From Candidatus Muiribacterium halophilum (GTDB taxonomy: Bacteria > Muiribacteriota > Muiribacteriia > Muiribacteriales > Muiribacteriaceae), in the NCBI GenBank assembly GCA_023228995.1, contig JALOAD010000007.1:1-64000 (forward strand): a stretch of 64,000 nucleotides of DNA, given 5' to 3'. The notes below the pieces were generated by a model. That model was not told where the DNA came from, searched no databases, and saw only the letters and a list, made by a program, of their open reading frames with translations. Each line of letters starts with the position of its first letter. Position 1 is the stretch's first letter. The translations under genes and the position numbers were made by a program. Shown piece after piece: positions 18,636 through 27,840 of the stretch.

Positions 18636-19300
18636 TAAGACATTATTCCGAGGAATTTTTCAAGTAAAAACTGTACTCTAGCAATAAGAAGTGAAATTCT
18701 CGCCATTACAGTAAACCCGAAAGACGCTCCGAAACTTATCATAAGAAACCATATACCAAGTCTTGCTGTTTTACCTATTACACCTTTGTGTTCTGCTGAA
18801 AAGAAAAAGTAAAGCAAAGATGATAATACAGATACAACATATATAAGATTGAAAAACGATATAGTGAAATCAAACTTACCATCTACAAGAAACCATAATG
18901 GTTTTTGAAATGCAATACCATATATTTGTGAAATAATATCACTTTTAATAACTGCTGTAATACCAAGTCCAGCTCCTACACCAACGGTAAAAGAAAGTGG
19001 ATATCTTGCCATCCAACTATGTTTTCTTGAAAGTTTTGTAAGCATTATAATTCCAAGTATTAAAGGAATTATAAGTAAAAGATTATAAGGATTATCTTTT
19101 ACTGCTCCAGTTGATAATGGAGTAACTAATTTAGGAACAAGAACTTCATGATAAGTTATTACAACATAATAACCTGCTGATGCTCCTACAAAAATATGTT
19201 CGGCAAGTTTATATAAAGGATTATCTTTAATTAGAAAACTGAATATTGCTAAGGTCAAAATTGCTGCGACCCAAATTCCAGGATCATTTGTAATTGTCAT
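18635..19300 (-). CDS. Polytopic membrane protein of the MutL-linked cluster
   Basis: This 221-residue protein has about six predicted helices, with conserved-looking polar residues at the N-terminus (NDPGIWVAAIL; NPLYKLAEHIFVGASAGYY). No transport or enzyme signature is recognised. It starts 12 bp after the preceding gene. In this cluster it and the 207-residue protein are the main integral membrane parts. Confidence 0.7.
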   Translation of the reverse strand: MTITNDPGIWVAAILTLAIFSFLIKDNPLYKLAEHIFVGASAGYYVVITYHEVLVPKLVTPLSTGAVKDNPYNLLLIIPLILGIIMLTKLSRKHSWMARYPLSFTVGVGAGLGITAVIKSDIISQIYGIAFQKPLWFLVDGKFDFTISFFNLIYVVSVLSSLLYFFFSAEHKGVIGKTARLGIWFLMISFGASFGFTVMARISLLIARVQFLLEKFLGIMS

Positions 19301-19312
19301 TATCCACCCCTT

Positions 19313-20341
19313 TTATTCTTTTATAAAATATTTTTCAGTAATATAAACACCATTTCCAAGAAGTATGAAGAAAATTATAACAAGATGTGCATAAGACTGT
19401 GGAGTCATACCCTTGCTAGCTTCGCCTTCATAATAATTAGTTGCAGCTTCAAATTCAGCAGCTCCTGCAAGACCTGCAAGAAGTCCTGAAAGCTGTTTTG
19501 AGGTAAGATATGGGAGAAATTCAGGAGCTGATACAGCAGTAACTCCAGAAAGTACTTTCACTCCAGTAGGACCATTACCATAAACTACCCACTCTTTAAT
19601 TCCCATATTCCCTGAGGAAATGGTAAAAACTGCTGAAAAATCTTTTAAGTTTTTAATATTTCTAGTAATAGGATAATCTAAAACAGATTTATTATTTAAA
19701 GTATCTGTTTTTACAGTTTCTTCAAAATCATTGACAATCCCTTGAATAACAACAAGACCTCCAACTTTATAACCAATATCAAGATAATCAACACCATATT
19801 TAATATCATCATAAATTGAATAAAGACCTTTTACATAGTATTTATCTTCATTATTCAAAATTGATTCTTCGCCCTGATTATTATCACGGATAAATATATA
19901 TTTATTACCTCTTTTTTCGATTTTTTCTTCAGCACCTGATCTTTTCTTTGATATAACATATACATTTTTCCCTTTAGACATAAGCTCAATTGCTTTTTCT
20001 CTAGGTATATATATTCTATCATGATTCAAAGCGCTTTCTATAAGTTTAGAGCCAAGTGGCCACAATGCCATAGTTACAACTTTAATATTATTATCAAAAC
20101 AATATTTCATAAAAGCAAGCGTCATTGGTTGCAACTCTGCCTGTGAACCTGGATCATAATCAGCTGACAATAAGACTGTATCATTAGATTTAAGTTCTTT
20201 AAGTACAGATGCAAAATCATCTGTCATAGGAGAAGGTTGAACAGGAAATCGCTGCCCTGTTATAGTAGGAAGTATTACAGCTATTGCCATAAATAAAAAT
20301 ATAATCCTTCTATCTAAAGTTTTTAGGAATTTTAATATCAT
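19313..20341 (-). CDS. Membrane-anchored protein with N- and C-terminal TM segments
   Basis: This 342-residue protein has one N-terminal TM (about 12-28), an alpha/beta domain (about 35-270) and a C-terminal TM (about 318-335). The domain begins with a conserved-looking PVQPSPMTDDFASVLKEL and includes GLAGAAEFEAATNYYEG near the end. The domain resembles a Rossmann-like fold (NDTVLLSADYDPGSQAEL, then NIKVVTMALWPLG), but I cannot name it. It overlaps the upstream gene by 4 bp (ATGA type). Confidence 0.68.
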   Translation of the reverse strand: MILKFLKTLDRRIIFLFMAIAVILPTITGQRFPVQPSPMTDDFASVLKELKSNDTVLLSADYDPGSQAELQPMTLAFMKYCFDNNIKVVTMALWPLGSKLIESALNHDRIYIPREKAIELMSKGKNVYVISKKRSGAEEKIEKRGNKYIFIRDNNQGEESILNNEDKYYVKGLYSIYDDIKYGVDYLDIGYKVGGLVVIQGIVNDFEETVKTDTLNNKSVLDYPITRNIKNLKDFSAVFTISSGNMGIKEWVVYGNGPTGVKVLSGVTAVSAPEFLPYLTSKQLSGLLAGLAGAAEFEAATNYYEGEASKGMTPQSYAHLVIIFFILLGNGVYITEKYFIKE

Positions 20342-20961
20342 TCTTCACCTCCAAGATAAGTCTTCTCAATTCCGAGAATAATCTTGAGAGAAACAGATAC
20401 AGCCCCAAGTGCTGCACCAATCATTATCGCAGATTGAGCTGAAGCTGCCGGATATGCCATTATCCAATTTGAAATTAAAGGTATTTTTCCCCATATCATA
20501 GCACCTACCGGAACTCTTCCAAGCATTACTATAAATGCTGCGACAAGAAGAAATGTTGCTTCTTTTGTTTTTGCTCTAAATGCTCTAAATGCAGCTGATG
20601 CAACATAAAAAGCAAGTAATGAAAACATAGTTGATGAAAGAGGTCTTAGCATATTTTCAAACATCCATGAATATGTTGCACTAGTATCGTCTACAAGCCC
20701 TGAAATTGTAATTGTTAAAAAACTTACAATTAAAACTAAACTGTAAATTGAATCTTTATTAAATCTTCTAAGTTTGTAAAAATTTACAAATAAAAGATTA
20801 AAAATACCAAGAAGTAATGCAAAAGCTGCAATAATACTTACCCAGTTTAAAATTCCCGCCTGAAATTTTTTGACTGATTCTATATCCTGATTAAGAAAGT
20901 AAAATACAATCATAATAACAGCAGAAACAAAAGTTATAAAAATTGGTATAGATCTTTTCAT
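20338..20961 (-). CDS. Polytopic membrane protein of the MutL-linked cluster
   Basis: This 207-residue protein has six or seven predicted membrane helices with short loops. A basic loop RAFRAKTKEATFLL (about 130-143) resembles conserved cytosolic loops of energy-coupling membrane proteins, but I see no known family signature. It lies 20 bp after the cluster's first gene and overlaps the next by 4 bp. Confidence 0.7.
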   Translation of the reverse strand: MKRSIPIFITFVSAVIMIVFYFLNQDIESVKKFQAGILNWVSIIAAFALLLGIFNLLFVNFYKLRRFNKDSIYSLVLIVSFLTITISGLVDDTSATYSWMFENMLRPLSSTMFSLLAFYVASAAFRAFRAKTKEATFLLVAAFIVMLGRVPVGAMIWGKIPLISNWIMAYPAASAQSAIMIGAALGAVSVSLKIILGIEKTYLGGEE

Positions 20962-20981
20962 ATTATATTTTCTCCTGTATT

Positions 20982-21899
20982 TTATTCACCTTTCATCCCG
21001 CTTTCCAGAACATTAAAGGTTTTTCCTAAAAGACCTTCTGAACTGTCATTTCCAGACGAAATATTCATATTGTAGACAATATTAAATAGTATTAATAGTA
21101 TCGTTACTACCATAATTGCTAATTTTCCCATATCCTGACCTTTAAGAGAACCCTTTGATCTTGGATCATCTGAAAGATATGCACCAGCTGCATAAAGTTC
21201 TTCACCAATAAGAGTATAATCACAAGCTGATATAAAAAATGGTATCTGTGAAGGTATTGCAGTTCCTGCAACCTGTATTGCTCCAACTGCATTTCCTGTT
21301 TCTGCAAGAAGCAAAGATTCAGCATAAAATCCACCAAGATAAAAATTGGCAGCAGGTTCTTCTCTAACCATATAACCGTTAACTCCAGCTACATAACCAA
21401 ACTGATCTGTTGTTAAATACTCGACCATATTTTCATTAAATGCATCTGGTCTTCCAGCAGCAAGATATGATTCTTTGACAACTTCCTGTGCTGTTGAAAA
21501 CACAAGAGGATCTCGATTTGGAACATAAAGATCTGTCTCATAACATGCTGTTTTTTTTGCAATATGTCCTAAAATTGAAATTGAAGCTAATGTCTGAAGA
21601 TCACTTATTTCCATGATTCCAGGAACATATAAAACTGGTTTTCCCATTTCAGTAGCTCTCCCGAGAGCATCATCAATAGCATTAAGACCTGCTATTTTTC
21701 TAATGAAAATATACTGTCCTTTTTTTGCTATCTGAATACAATACAAAATCAGACCGCAAAGTATAATAAGACCTAAAAGAACTGGGATTCTTGAAACTTG
21801 AAAAAAAGAATTGCTAATTTGTTCTTCTGCTTCAGTCGCAAAAGCCGAAGAATAAAACCTTAATTGAAACAAAGAAAATAATAATACTTTCTGCTTCAT
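20982..21899 (-). CDS. First protein of the MutL-linked cluster, possibly DUF6754
   Basis: This 305-residue protein has an N-terminal signal-like or TM segment, a second TM (about 38-58), an alpha/beta domain and a C-terminal TM (about 262-280). The segment LNAIDDALGRATEMGKPVLY (about 73-92) is, from memory, typical of proteins annotated as DUF6754, but I cannot check this. The ATG at 21899 with AGAGGGG five bases upstream is preferred over a GTG at 21905. It leads the operon. Confidence 0.68.
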   Translation of the reverse strand: MKQKVLLFSLFQLRFYSSAFATEAEEQISNSFFQVSRIPVLLGLIILCGLILYCIQIAKKGQYIFIRKIAGLNAIDDALGRATEMGKPVLYVPGIMEISDLQTLASISILGHIAKKTACYETDLYVPNRDPLVFSTAQEVVKESYLAAGRPDAFNENMVEYLTTDQFGYVAGVNGYMVREEPAANFYLGGFYAESLLLAETGNAVGAIQVAGTAIPSQIPFFISACDYTLIGEELYAAGAYLSDDPRSKGSLKGQDMGKLAIMVVTILLILFNIVYNMNISSGNDSSEGLLGKTFNVLESGMKGE

Positions 21900-22029
21900 A
21901 CTCACCCCTCTTATTATTTTTTATATATGCGAAAAAATATATCAGATTTATCGGAAAATCACAAATTCAATTTAGCTTAAACAAGCTTTGCAACCAATTG
22001 TTTTATATATTTTCAGCACTTTCTGTCAA

Positions 22030-22058
22030 TTGACTGATTTATACTTTAAATATATAAT
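22030..22058 (+). promoter_or_regulatory. Promoter giving a leaderless YkvA-like transcript
   Basis: TTGACT (22030-22035) and TATAAT (22053-22058) have a 17-bp spacer, and the ATG follows six bases after the -10 box. No Shine-Dalgarno sequence is present. The geometry is identical to that at 8616-8651. Confidence 0.65.
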
Positions 22059-22064
22059 GTTTTT

Positions 22065-22376
22065 ATGGCAGATAAAGAATTTATTGTAAATAGCAAAAAA
22101 GATTATATTGAAACAATAATTCCTTTAAAAAATATTTTCTCAAGAACATTTATAATGTCTTTAATTCTAATATATATATTATCACCTGTTGATTTTATAC
22201 CTGATGTATTTATTCCTTATGGATTTCTTGATGATTTAGTAAGTCTTTTTTTTCTTTTTAAAATTGGATTGAAAACTTGGCGTGAAAACAAAAGAGTTTT
22301 TTTTAAAATTTTTTTATTTCTTTTTTTATTAACAATTTTTTTAATAATAACAATTTTATATTTTTTCATGAATTAA
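22065..22376 (+). CDS. YkvA-like DUF1232 membrane protein
   Basis: This 103-residue protein has the DUF1232 core LSPVDFIPDVFIPYGFLDDL (about 40-59), followed by a C-terminal TM segment (about 82-101). The family is widespread and its role is unclear. The gene is monocistronic, read from a leaderless promoter, and followed by a copy of the 250-bp repeat. Confidence 0.82.
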   Translation: MADKEFIVNSKKDYIETIIPLKNIFSRTFIMSLILIYILSPVDFIPDVFIPYGFLDDLVSLFFLFKIGLKTWRENKRVFFKIFLFLFLLTIFLIITILYFFMN

Positions 22377-22410
22377 TTATTTAAATAAAATATATAAAAA
22401 AACTAAAGTA

Positions 22411-22662
22411 AAATCAGTGAAGCTGTGACGGATAGAGCGTGACATGTCATTTTATGACATTAGTGACAAAAAAGCTGTCATCCCGGTACTATTCTGAGCC
22501 GGGATCTGTATTAAAAGCAGTATGAAAGCGTATGAGAACGGGTATGTGAAAGCGTATGAGAACGGTATGTGAAAGTGTATGAAACTGGTATAAAAACAGT
22601 GTTTTTTTCAACTAACAAATTTATCATAAAATGATAAAATTGTGCTAACTGTATTAACTATT
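22411..22662 (+). repeat. 250-bp dispersed repeat, copy 1 (inverted relative to copy 2)
   Basis: The sequence is nearly identical to the reverse complement of 27841-28090. It contains a hairpin ATGTCAT-TTT-ATGACAT, a REP-like TCCCGG-N12-CCGGGA palindrome, three tandem units of the 22-bp family A motif, and a TTTATCAT-AAA-ATGATAAA palindrome. It fills most of the gene-free stretch 22377-22707. No open frame spans it, and no terminal inverted repeats or transposase are visible. Confidence 0.85.
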
Positions 22663-22707
22663 CGCAGGTTTTTAAGCTTAAAGGATTGTGGATTAAGGAG
22701 TATTCTT

Positions 22708-23505
22708 TTGAAACATTATGCATTTAAAATAAGTTATAATGGTCGATTTTTTCACGGTTCACAAGTGCAAAAAAATGTTTCTACTGTTCAAGAAAAACTT
22801 GAAGAAGCACTTTCTTATATGACTTCATCTCAAATTAAAACTTATTTTGCTTCAAGAACAGATTCAGGGGTTCATGCTTATGGTAACTATGTAAACATTT
22901 CAACCGATATACCTGTTCCGCCTGAAAGATTTTATGACTTAAATAGAAAGATGAAATATATTAATATTGAAAAAGTTTTTGAAGTTGATGAGAATTTTTC
23001 TGCAAGATATTCAAATTATGGTAAAACTTATATGTATATAATTGATAATTCTCCCTCAAAAAACCCATTGGAATCTGATTTTTGTTGGCATATTGATAAA
23101 AAACTTGATATTGATGAAATGAAAAAAGCTTGTAAATATTTTGTTGGAGAACACGATTTTGTAGCTTTTGGAAGAAAAAAATTTAAAGAAGAAAATACAA
23201 TTAAAAAAATAACTAGATGCCGATTGGTCACCGGTTCAAACAAAATATACTTTTTCATCACAGGAAATGGTTTTCTTTACAATATGATAAGGATTATGAT
23301 ACACTCACTTCACGCAGTTGGAAGAAATAAAATATCTTCCAATAGAATTAAAGATATGTTAGAATGTGGCAACAAATATAATATACTTGGTAAAGCCCAA
23401 CCCGGTGGTCTTTATTTAGTGAATATCTATTATAACAAAGAAATGAACCTTATCAGGAGGAAAGATGAACAACAAAACATTTCTTCTAAAAAAAGAAGAA
23501 GTTAA
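22708..23505 (+). CDS. truA: tRNA pseudouridine synthase A
   Basis: This 265-residue enzyme makes pseudouridine at tRNA positions 38-40. Motifs seen are ISYNGRFFHGSQVQ near the N-terminus, ASRTDSGVHAYGN with the catalytic Asp (about 50-62), and a C-terminal GNGFLYNMIRIM. The TTG at 22708 with AAGGAG seven bases upstream is chosen. An ATG at 22642 would start inside the repeat and add 22 atypical residues. It overlaps rplM by 41 bp, forming truA-rplM-rpsI. Confidence 0.92.
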   Translation: MKHYAFKISYNGRFFHGSQVQKNVSTVQEKLEEALSYMTSSQIKTYFASRTDSGVHAYGNYVNISTDIPVPPERFYDLNRKMKYINIEKVFEVDENFSARYSNYGKTYMYIIDNSPSKNPLESDFCWHIDKKLDIDEMKKACKYFVGEHDFVAFGRKKFKEENTIKKITRCRLVTGSNKIYFFITGNGFLYNMIRIMIHSLHAVGRNKISSNRIKDMLECGNKYNILGKAQPGGLYLVNIYYNKEMNLIRRKDEQQNISSKKRRS

Positions 23506-23899
23506 AAGAAAATGGCATATTGTTGATGCTCAAGACAAGACTTTAGGAAGACTTTCTCAGAGTATTGCAAGAGTACTTATTGGAAAACATAAAGTAACTT
23601 ATACACCACATACAGATGATGGCGATTTTGTAATTGTTCTTAATGCTGACAAAATAACTTTAACAGGTAATAAAGTATTACAAAAAGAATATTTTACTCA
23701 TTCAATGTATCCAGGTGGTTGCAAAATAGTACCTTTTAAAACTATGCTTGAAAAACAACCTGACAGAATTGTTAGACATGCTGTTTCAGGAATGCTTCCA
23801 AAAAATAAATTAAGAAAACATAGATTGACAAGATTAAAGGTTTATACTGGTGTTGAACACGGACATCAGGCTCAAAAACCTGAAAATCTTGAAATATAA
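23465..23899 (+). CDS. rplM: 50S ribosomal protein L13
   Basis: At 144 residues it has the normal length for L13. Typical segments are KRKWHIVDAQDKTLGRLS near the N-terminus and YTPHTDDGDFVIVLNADKI (about 45-63), with RHAVSGMLPKNKL toward the C-terminus. The start has AGGAGGAAAG upstream and lies within the truA 3' end. It is paired with rpsI, as in most bacteria. Confidence 0.97.
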   Translation: MNNKTFLLKKEEVKRKWHIVDAQDKTLGRLSQSIARVLIGKHKVTYTPHTDDGDFVIVLNADKITLTGNKVLQKEYFTHSMYPGGCKIVPFKTMLEKQPDRIVRHAVSGMLPKNKLRKHRLTRLKVYTGVEHGHQAQKPENLEI

Positions 23900-23912
23900 G
23901 GAGGACTATTTT

Positions 23913-24305
23913 ATGGCAACATCTATTGCATTAGGTACTGGAAGAAGAAAGACCTCCGCTGCAAGAGTTAGATTAATTAGAGGAACTGGTAAAATTGAAG
24001 TCAATGGTAAAGATTTTGTTGATTATTTCCCTAGAGAAATAGTTAGAAGAATGATTGTTGAACCTTTGAAACTTATAAATAGTACCTCTGTTTATGATAT
24101 CTTTGTAAATGTTAATGGTGGCGGAATTTCAGGTCAGGCTGGAGCAGTCAGACATGGTATTTCAAGAGCTTTATGCGAAATGGATATTTCTTTCAGAGGA
24201 ACTCTTAAAAAAGCAGGAATGCTTACTAGAGATTCAAGAATGGTTGAAAGAAAAAAACCTGGACAGCCAAAAGCAAGAAAAAAATTCCAATTTTCAAAAA
24301 GATAA
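23913..24305 (+). CDS. rpsI: 30S ribosomal protein S9
   Basis: This 130-residue protein has the S9 signature GGGISGQAGAVRHGISRAL (about 67-85) and the basic C-terminal tail ending KFQFSKR, which reaches the ribosomal P site. The ATG at 23913 is preceded by GGAGG, 13 bp after rplM. A longer frame from 23850 overlaps rplM and is rejected. A terminator follows. Confidence 0.97.
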   Translation: MATSIALGTGRRKTSAARVRLIRGTGKIEVNGKDFVDYFPREIVRRMIVEPLKLINSTSVYDIFVNVNGGGISGQAGAVRHGISRALCEMDISFRGTLKKAGMLTRDSRMVERKKPGQPKARKKFQFSKR

Positions 24306-24342
24306 TCTCTACGATAATATCTACAAAATTTTATATAAAAAA

Positions 24343-24367
24343 AGCCCTCAGTCGAGGGTTTTTTTTA
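24343..24367 (+). terminator. Intrinsic terminator after rpsI
   Basis: The stem CCCTC/GAGGG (24345-24349, 24354-24358) has loop AGTC. It is preceded by an A-run and followed by eight T residues, and ends the truA-rplM-rpsI unit. Confidence 0.85.
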
Positions 24368-24462
24368 TTTTAAGTTTACAAATCGAACATTTTTGTTTAA
24401 AACAAGTTTAAAGTTTTTCCCACTTCACCATTTCACTCTTTCGCTTGCTTCTCGTCTTACTA

Positions 24463-26961
24463 TTATTTAACCACCAAATTTACAAGTTTGTTTTTAACAT
24501 ATATTTCTTTTAAAATAGTTTTTCCTTCTATATGTCTTATTGTTCCTTCACTTCTTTTTACATAAGCTTTAACTTGTTCTTCACTTGTTCCATGATCTAC
24601 CATTACTTTATCTCTTAATTTTCCATTTATCATAACAACTATTTCTAATTGAGCTTCTTTACAATATTCTTCGTTATATTCTGGCCATTCTGAATTAAAA
24701 ACTGAATCTTTAAAACCTAATTCTTTATATAATTCTTCACTTATATGCGGAATAAACGGAGCCATCATTTTAACCATTTTTAAAAGAGTTTCTCTTATTA
24801 CAAATATATCACCTTTATCTGGTGATTTTAATTTACTTATATAAGGATTGAATAAATTAAAAAACTCCATATAAGAAGATACAGCAGTATTAAACTGATG
24901 TTTTTCTCCAATATCTGTATTTGCCTTTTTTATTGTTTGATGAAGTTTTCTGTATACTGCACAAGCTTTATTATTTAAATCTGCAAATTCGACTTTATCA
25001 CAATTATTTTTATAATATTTTATTCCAGTTTCATATATAGAATATACTTTCTTTACAAATCTAAAACATCCCTGTATTCCGTCATCAGACCATTCAATAT
25101 CTTTTTCCGGTGGTGCTGCAAATAATATAAATAATCTTGTTGTATCTGCTCCATATTTTTCAATAGTATCTAAAGGATTTACAACATTACCTTTTGATTT
25201 ACTCATTTTGAACCCATTCAAATTCACCATTCCTTGTGCAATAAGCTGTTTAAATGGTTCGTCTTCATTTACAATATCTAAATCTTTTAAAACTTTTGCA
25301 AAAAATCTTGAATAAAGAAGGTGAAGTATTGCATGTTCTATACCACCAATATATTTATCAACAGCATGCCAATAGGAAACTTTATCCTTATCTATAGCCT
25401 TTGTAATATCTTGACCTGTAGGATATCTAAAATAATACCATGATGAACATATAAATGTATCCATAGTATCTGTTTCACGCCTTGCATTTTCTCCACATTC
25501 AGGACATTTGCAATTAACAAATTCTTCACATGATGCAAGTGGAGATTTACCTTTAGCCTGAAGATTAACTTTTGATACATCAGGAAGTTTTACTGGTAAA
25601 TTTTCGTCTTTTTCTGGGACAATACCGCATTTTGAACAGTATACAATAGGAATTGGTGCTCCCCAGTATCTCTGCCTTGAAATAAGCCAATCTCTTAGTC
25701 TAAAATTTTCACATTCACCACCAAAATAATTTTGAGCAGCTTTTTTAGCAATTGCTTTAATACCCTCTTCCGATGTCATTTCTGAAAACTCACCTGATTC
25801 AACCATTATTCCTTTATCTGTATAAGCTTCATTCATTTCTTCTAACTTAATATTTTTTTCTTTATTCTGTATAACTATTTTTATTGCAAGATTATATTTT
25901 TTGGCAAATTCAAAATCTCTCTGATCATGTGCTGGAACAGCCATTACAGCTCCTGTTCCATAATCTGATATTACATAATTACCAATAAGAATAGGAATTT
26001 TTTCCCCATTCAATGGATTAATAGAATTTATACCAAGAGCTATACCTTTTTTTTCAAGTTCATCTGACATTCTTGATCTTTCATCAGTCATTAATGTTTC
26101 ATCAATAAAATTCTGCACTTTTTCTTTATCTTTTACATTAATCATAAGTTTGGATACAAGTTCGTGATCTGGGGCAAGCACAATATATGTAACTCCAAAA
26201 ACAGTATCTACTCTTGTTGTAAAAACTTTTATTATTTCATCACTTTCTTCAACTTTAAAATCGATTTCAACTCCAGTAGATTTTCCAATCCAGTTTGACT
26301 GCATTGTTTTAACTCTATCTGGCCAGCCAGGAAGATTATCAAGATCTTCTAATAGTCTATCAGCATAATCTGTAATTTTAAAAAACCATTGTTCAAGATC
26401 TTTTTTTCTTACATCTGAATCACAATACTCACATTGACCATCTTTAACCTGCTCATTTGCAAGAACTGTTTCGCATTTGTCACACCAATTAACTTTAGAT
26501 GTTTTTTTATAAGCTAATTTATTTTTAAAAAACTGAATAAATAACCATTGAGTCCATTTATAATAATCAGGAAGACATGTAGTAACTTCTCTTGACCAAT
26601 CATAAACAAAACCAAGTTTTCGCATCTGTTCTTTCATCTGACTTATATTTTTTAAAGTCCAACTATCAGGAGCTGTACCTCGTTTTTTTGCAGCATTTTC
26701 AGCAGGAAGACCAAATGAATCCCAACCCATAGGAGAAAGAACATTATAGCCTTTCATATTATAATATCTAGCTAGAAGATCTCCTATAGAATAAACTCGA
26801 GTATGTCCCATATGAAGACCATCTCCAGAAGGATACGGAAACTGAGTAAGAACATACATCTTTTCTTTATCTTTATCTTCTTTTACATATAAAAATTTAT
26901 TCTCTTCCCAATTATCCTGCCATTTTTTTTCTATAATATTAAAATTATACTCTTTTTCCAT
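24463..26961 (-). CDS. leuS: Leucyl-tRNA synthetase
   Basis: This 832-residue class I synthetase has the HIGH-type motif in YPSGDGLHMGHTR (about 38-50), the CP1 editing domain (about 225-415, with TDERSRMSDELEKKG and VMAVPAHDQRDFEFA) and KMSKSKGN (about 588-595). Zinc-binding CxxC pairs occur near 158-185 and in the C-rich insertion near 440-500. It charges tRNA-Leu and removes mischarged products. It is read on the minus strand with its own upstream spacer of about 250 bp. Confidence 0.97.
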   Translation of the reverse strand: MEKEYNFNIIEKKWQDNWEENKFLYVKEDKDKEKMYVLTQFPYPSGDGLHMGHTRVYSIGDLLARYYNMKGYNVLSPMGWDSFGLPAENAAKKRGTAPDSWTLKNISQMKEQMRKLGFVYDWSREVTTCLPDYYKWTQWLFIQFFKNKLAYKKTSKVNWCDKCETVLANEQVKDGQCEYCDSDVRKKDLEQWFFKITDYADRLLEDLDNLPGWPDRVKTMQSNWIGKSTGVEIDFKVEESDEIIKVFTTRVDTVFGVTYIVLAPDHELVSKLMINVKDKEKVQNFIDETLMTDERSRMSDELEKKGIALGINSINPLNGEKIPILIGNYVISDYGTGAVMAVPAHDQRDFEFAKKYNLAIKIVIQNKEKNIKLEEMNEAYTDKGIMVESGEFSEMTSEEGIKAIAKKAAQNYFGGECENFRLRDWLISRQRYWGAPIPIVYCSKCGIVPEKDENLPVKLPDVSKVNLQAKGKSPLASCEEFVNCKCPECGENARRETDTMDTFICSSWYYFRYPTGQDITKAIDKDKVSYWHAVDKYIGGIEHAILHLLYSRFFAKVLKDLDIVNEDEPFKQLIAQGMVNLNGFKMSKSKGNVVNPLDTIEKYGADTTRLFILFAAPPEKDIEWSDDGIQGCFRFVKKVYSIYETGIKYYKNNCDKVEFADLNNKACAVYRKLHQTIKKANTDIGEKHQFNTAVSSYMEFFNLFNPYISKLKSPDKGDIFVIRETLLKMVKMMAPFIPHISEELYKELGFKDSVFNSEWPEYNEEYCKEAQLEIVVMINGKLRDKVMVDHGTSEEQVKAYVKRSEGTIRHIEGKTILKEIYVKNKLVNLVVK

Positions 26962-27040
26962 ATCAAATCTCCTTAAATCTTATACTGTTTGATTTTATCG
27001 TTAAATAGTACAAATAGTCTTAATCAAAGTCAATTAACAT

Positions 27041-27067
27041 AACTTTAGTTATTTTACAACTAAAGTT
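27041..27067. repeat. Perfect 10-bp stem hairpin upstream of leuS
   Basis: AACTTTAGTT (27041-27050) and AACTAAAGTT (27058-27067) are perfect inverted arms with a 7-base loop. It lies 80 bp upstream of leuS next to a family B repeat. No T-box hallmarks were recognised. Confidence 0.5.
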
Positions 27068-27070
27068 GAT

Positions 27071-27136
27071 GATTAGCAGTATAAAACCATAATTAGCAAC
27101 TTGTTTCGCTAATTGTGACTTTAGTTGCACTAATTG
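27071..27136. repeat. Family B ATTAG/CTAAT hairpin repeat
   Basis: Contains GCTAATTGTGACTTTAGT followed by GCACTAAT, closely matching the unit at 48820-48848, plus an upstream ATTAG box. It sits in the 247-bp leuS upstream gap. Confidence 0.5.
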
Positions 27137-27208
27137 CTTTCCTCTACTTCACTATTTCACACAAAATTGTTACCTGAACATTTTGATTAACCATTTCGCC
27201 CGTTTTTT

Positions 27209-27763
27209 TTAATATTTATCTAAAATTCTTCTCCAAACTGAATCTGGAGCTTTAACAACATTATAATTAATGTAATTTATTGCACTTTCTTCATCAAGAT
27301 ATAAAGTATTTTGACCAATTTTTTCGCATTCAAGCTCACCATAACTCATATCTTCTTCAGGATTTTCAGAAACATCCATTAATTCACCCATAAGACCCTC
27401 ATCTGAAAGAAAAAGTTCAACAGCAAGCTTTTTTCTAGCTTTTAATTCATTATTACTAATTATGGTGTTTTTAATATCTTCAATTTTAAAATCTTTAAAA
27501 TTTATCAAATTATCTTTTATAAATAATGATAAAGAAAAAACTCTTTCATCCTTGAGCTTTATTAAAATAATAAGTTCTTCAATGTCACTTTTTTCATTAA
27601 TAATATTAACAAAATAATGAGTTTCAGGAAAATCACCCGGATAAAAAGAAACAATAGTATCACTGGAAGCCTCAACAACTTTAATTTGTTCTTCTGATGA
27701 ACAAATAATTTTTAATAAAAAATAATTTTCTTTCCTATTTTTTCTCAAAACAAAACTTATCAT
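27209..27763 (-). CDS. Unknown 184-residue soluble protein
   Basis: The protein is acidic, alternating beta and alpha, without signal peptide, TM segment or known motif that I recognise. Its C-terminal part (about 125-184) has Glu-rich ENPEEDMSYGELECE and ends VKAPDSVWRRILDKY. Codon use matches its neighbours. It stands alone between leuS and the second copy of the 250-bp repeat, with no obvious ribosome binding site decision to make. Confidence 0.6.
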   Translation of the reverse strand: MISFVLRKNRKENYFLLKIICSSEEQIKVVEASSDTIVSFYPGDFPETHYFVNIINEKSDIEELIILIKLKDERVFSLSLFIKDNLINFKDFKIEDIKNTIISNNELKARKKLAVELFLSDEGLMGELMDVSENPEEDMSYGELECEKIGQNTLYLDEESAINYINYNVVKAPDSVWRRILDKY

Positions 27764-27840
27764 ATAGCCCCCAAGACTTAATAATTTTTATTATTTTATC
27801 ATTATTTTAAAAAAAAGTATAAAAATAATGAAAACCAGCA

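Noticed and set aside
23850-23912. Longer start of rpsI within rplM
   Set aside because: The residues are not S9-like, and a strong ribosome binding site precedes ATG 23913.
26962-27208. T-box riboswitch before leuS
   Set aside because: A perfect hairpin is present, but I see no T-box sequence (TGGNACCGCG) or terminator/antiterminator pair.
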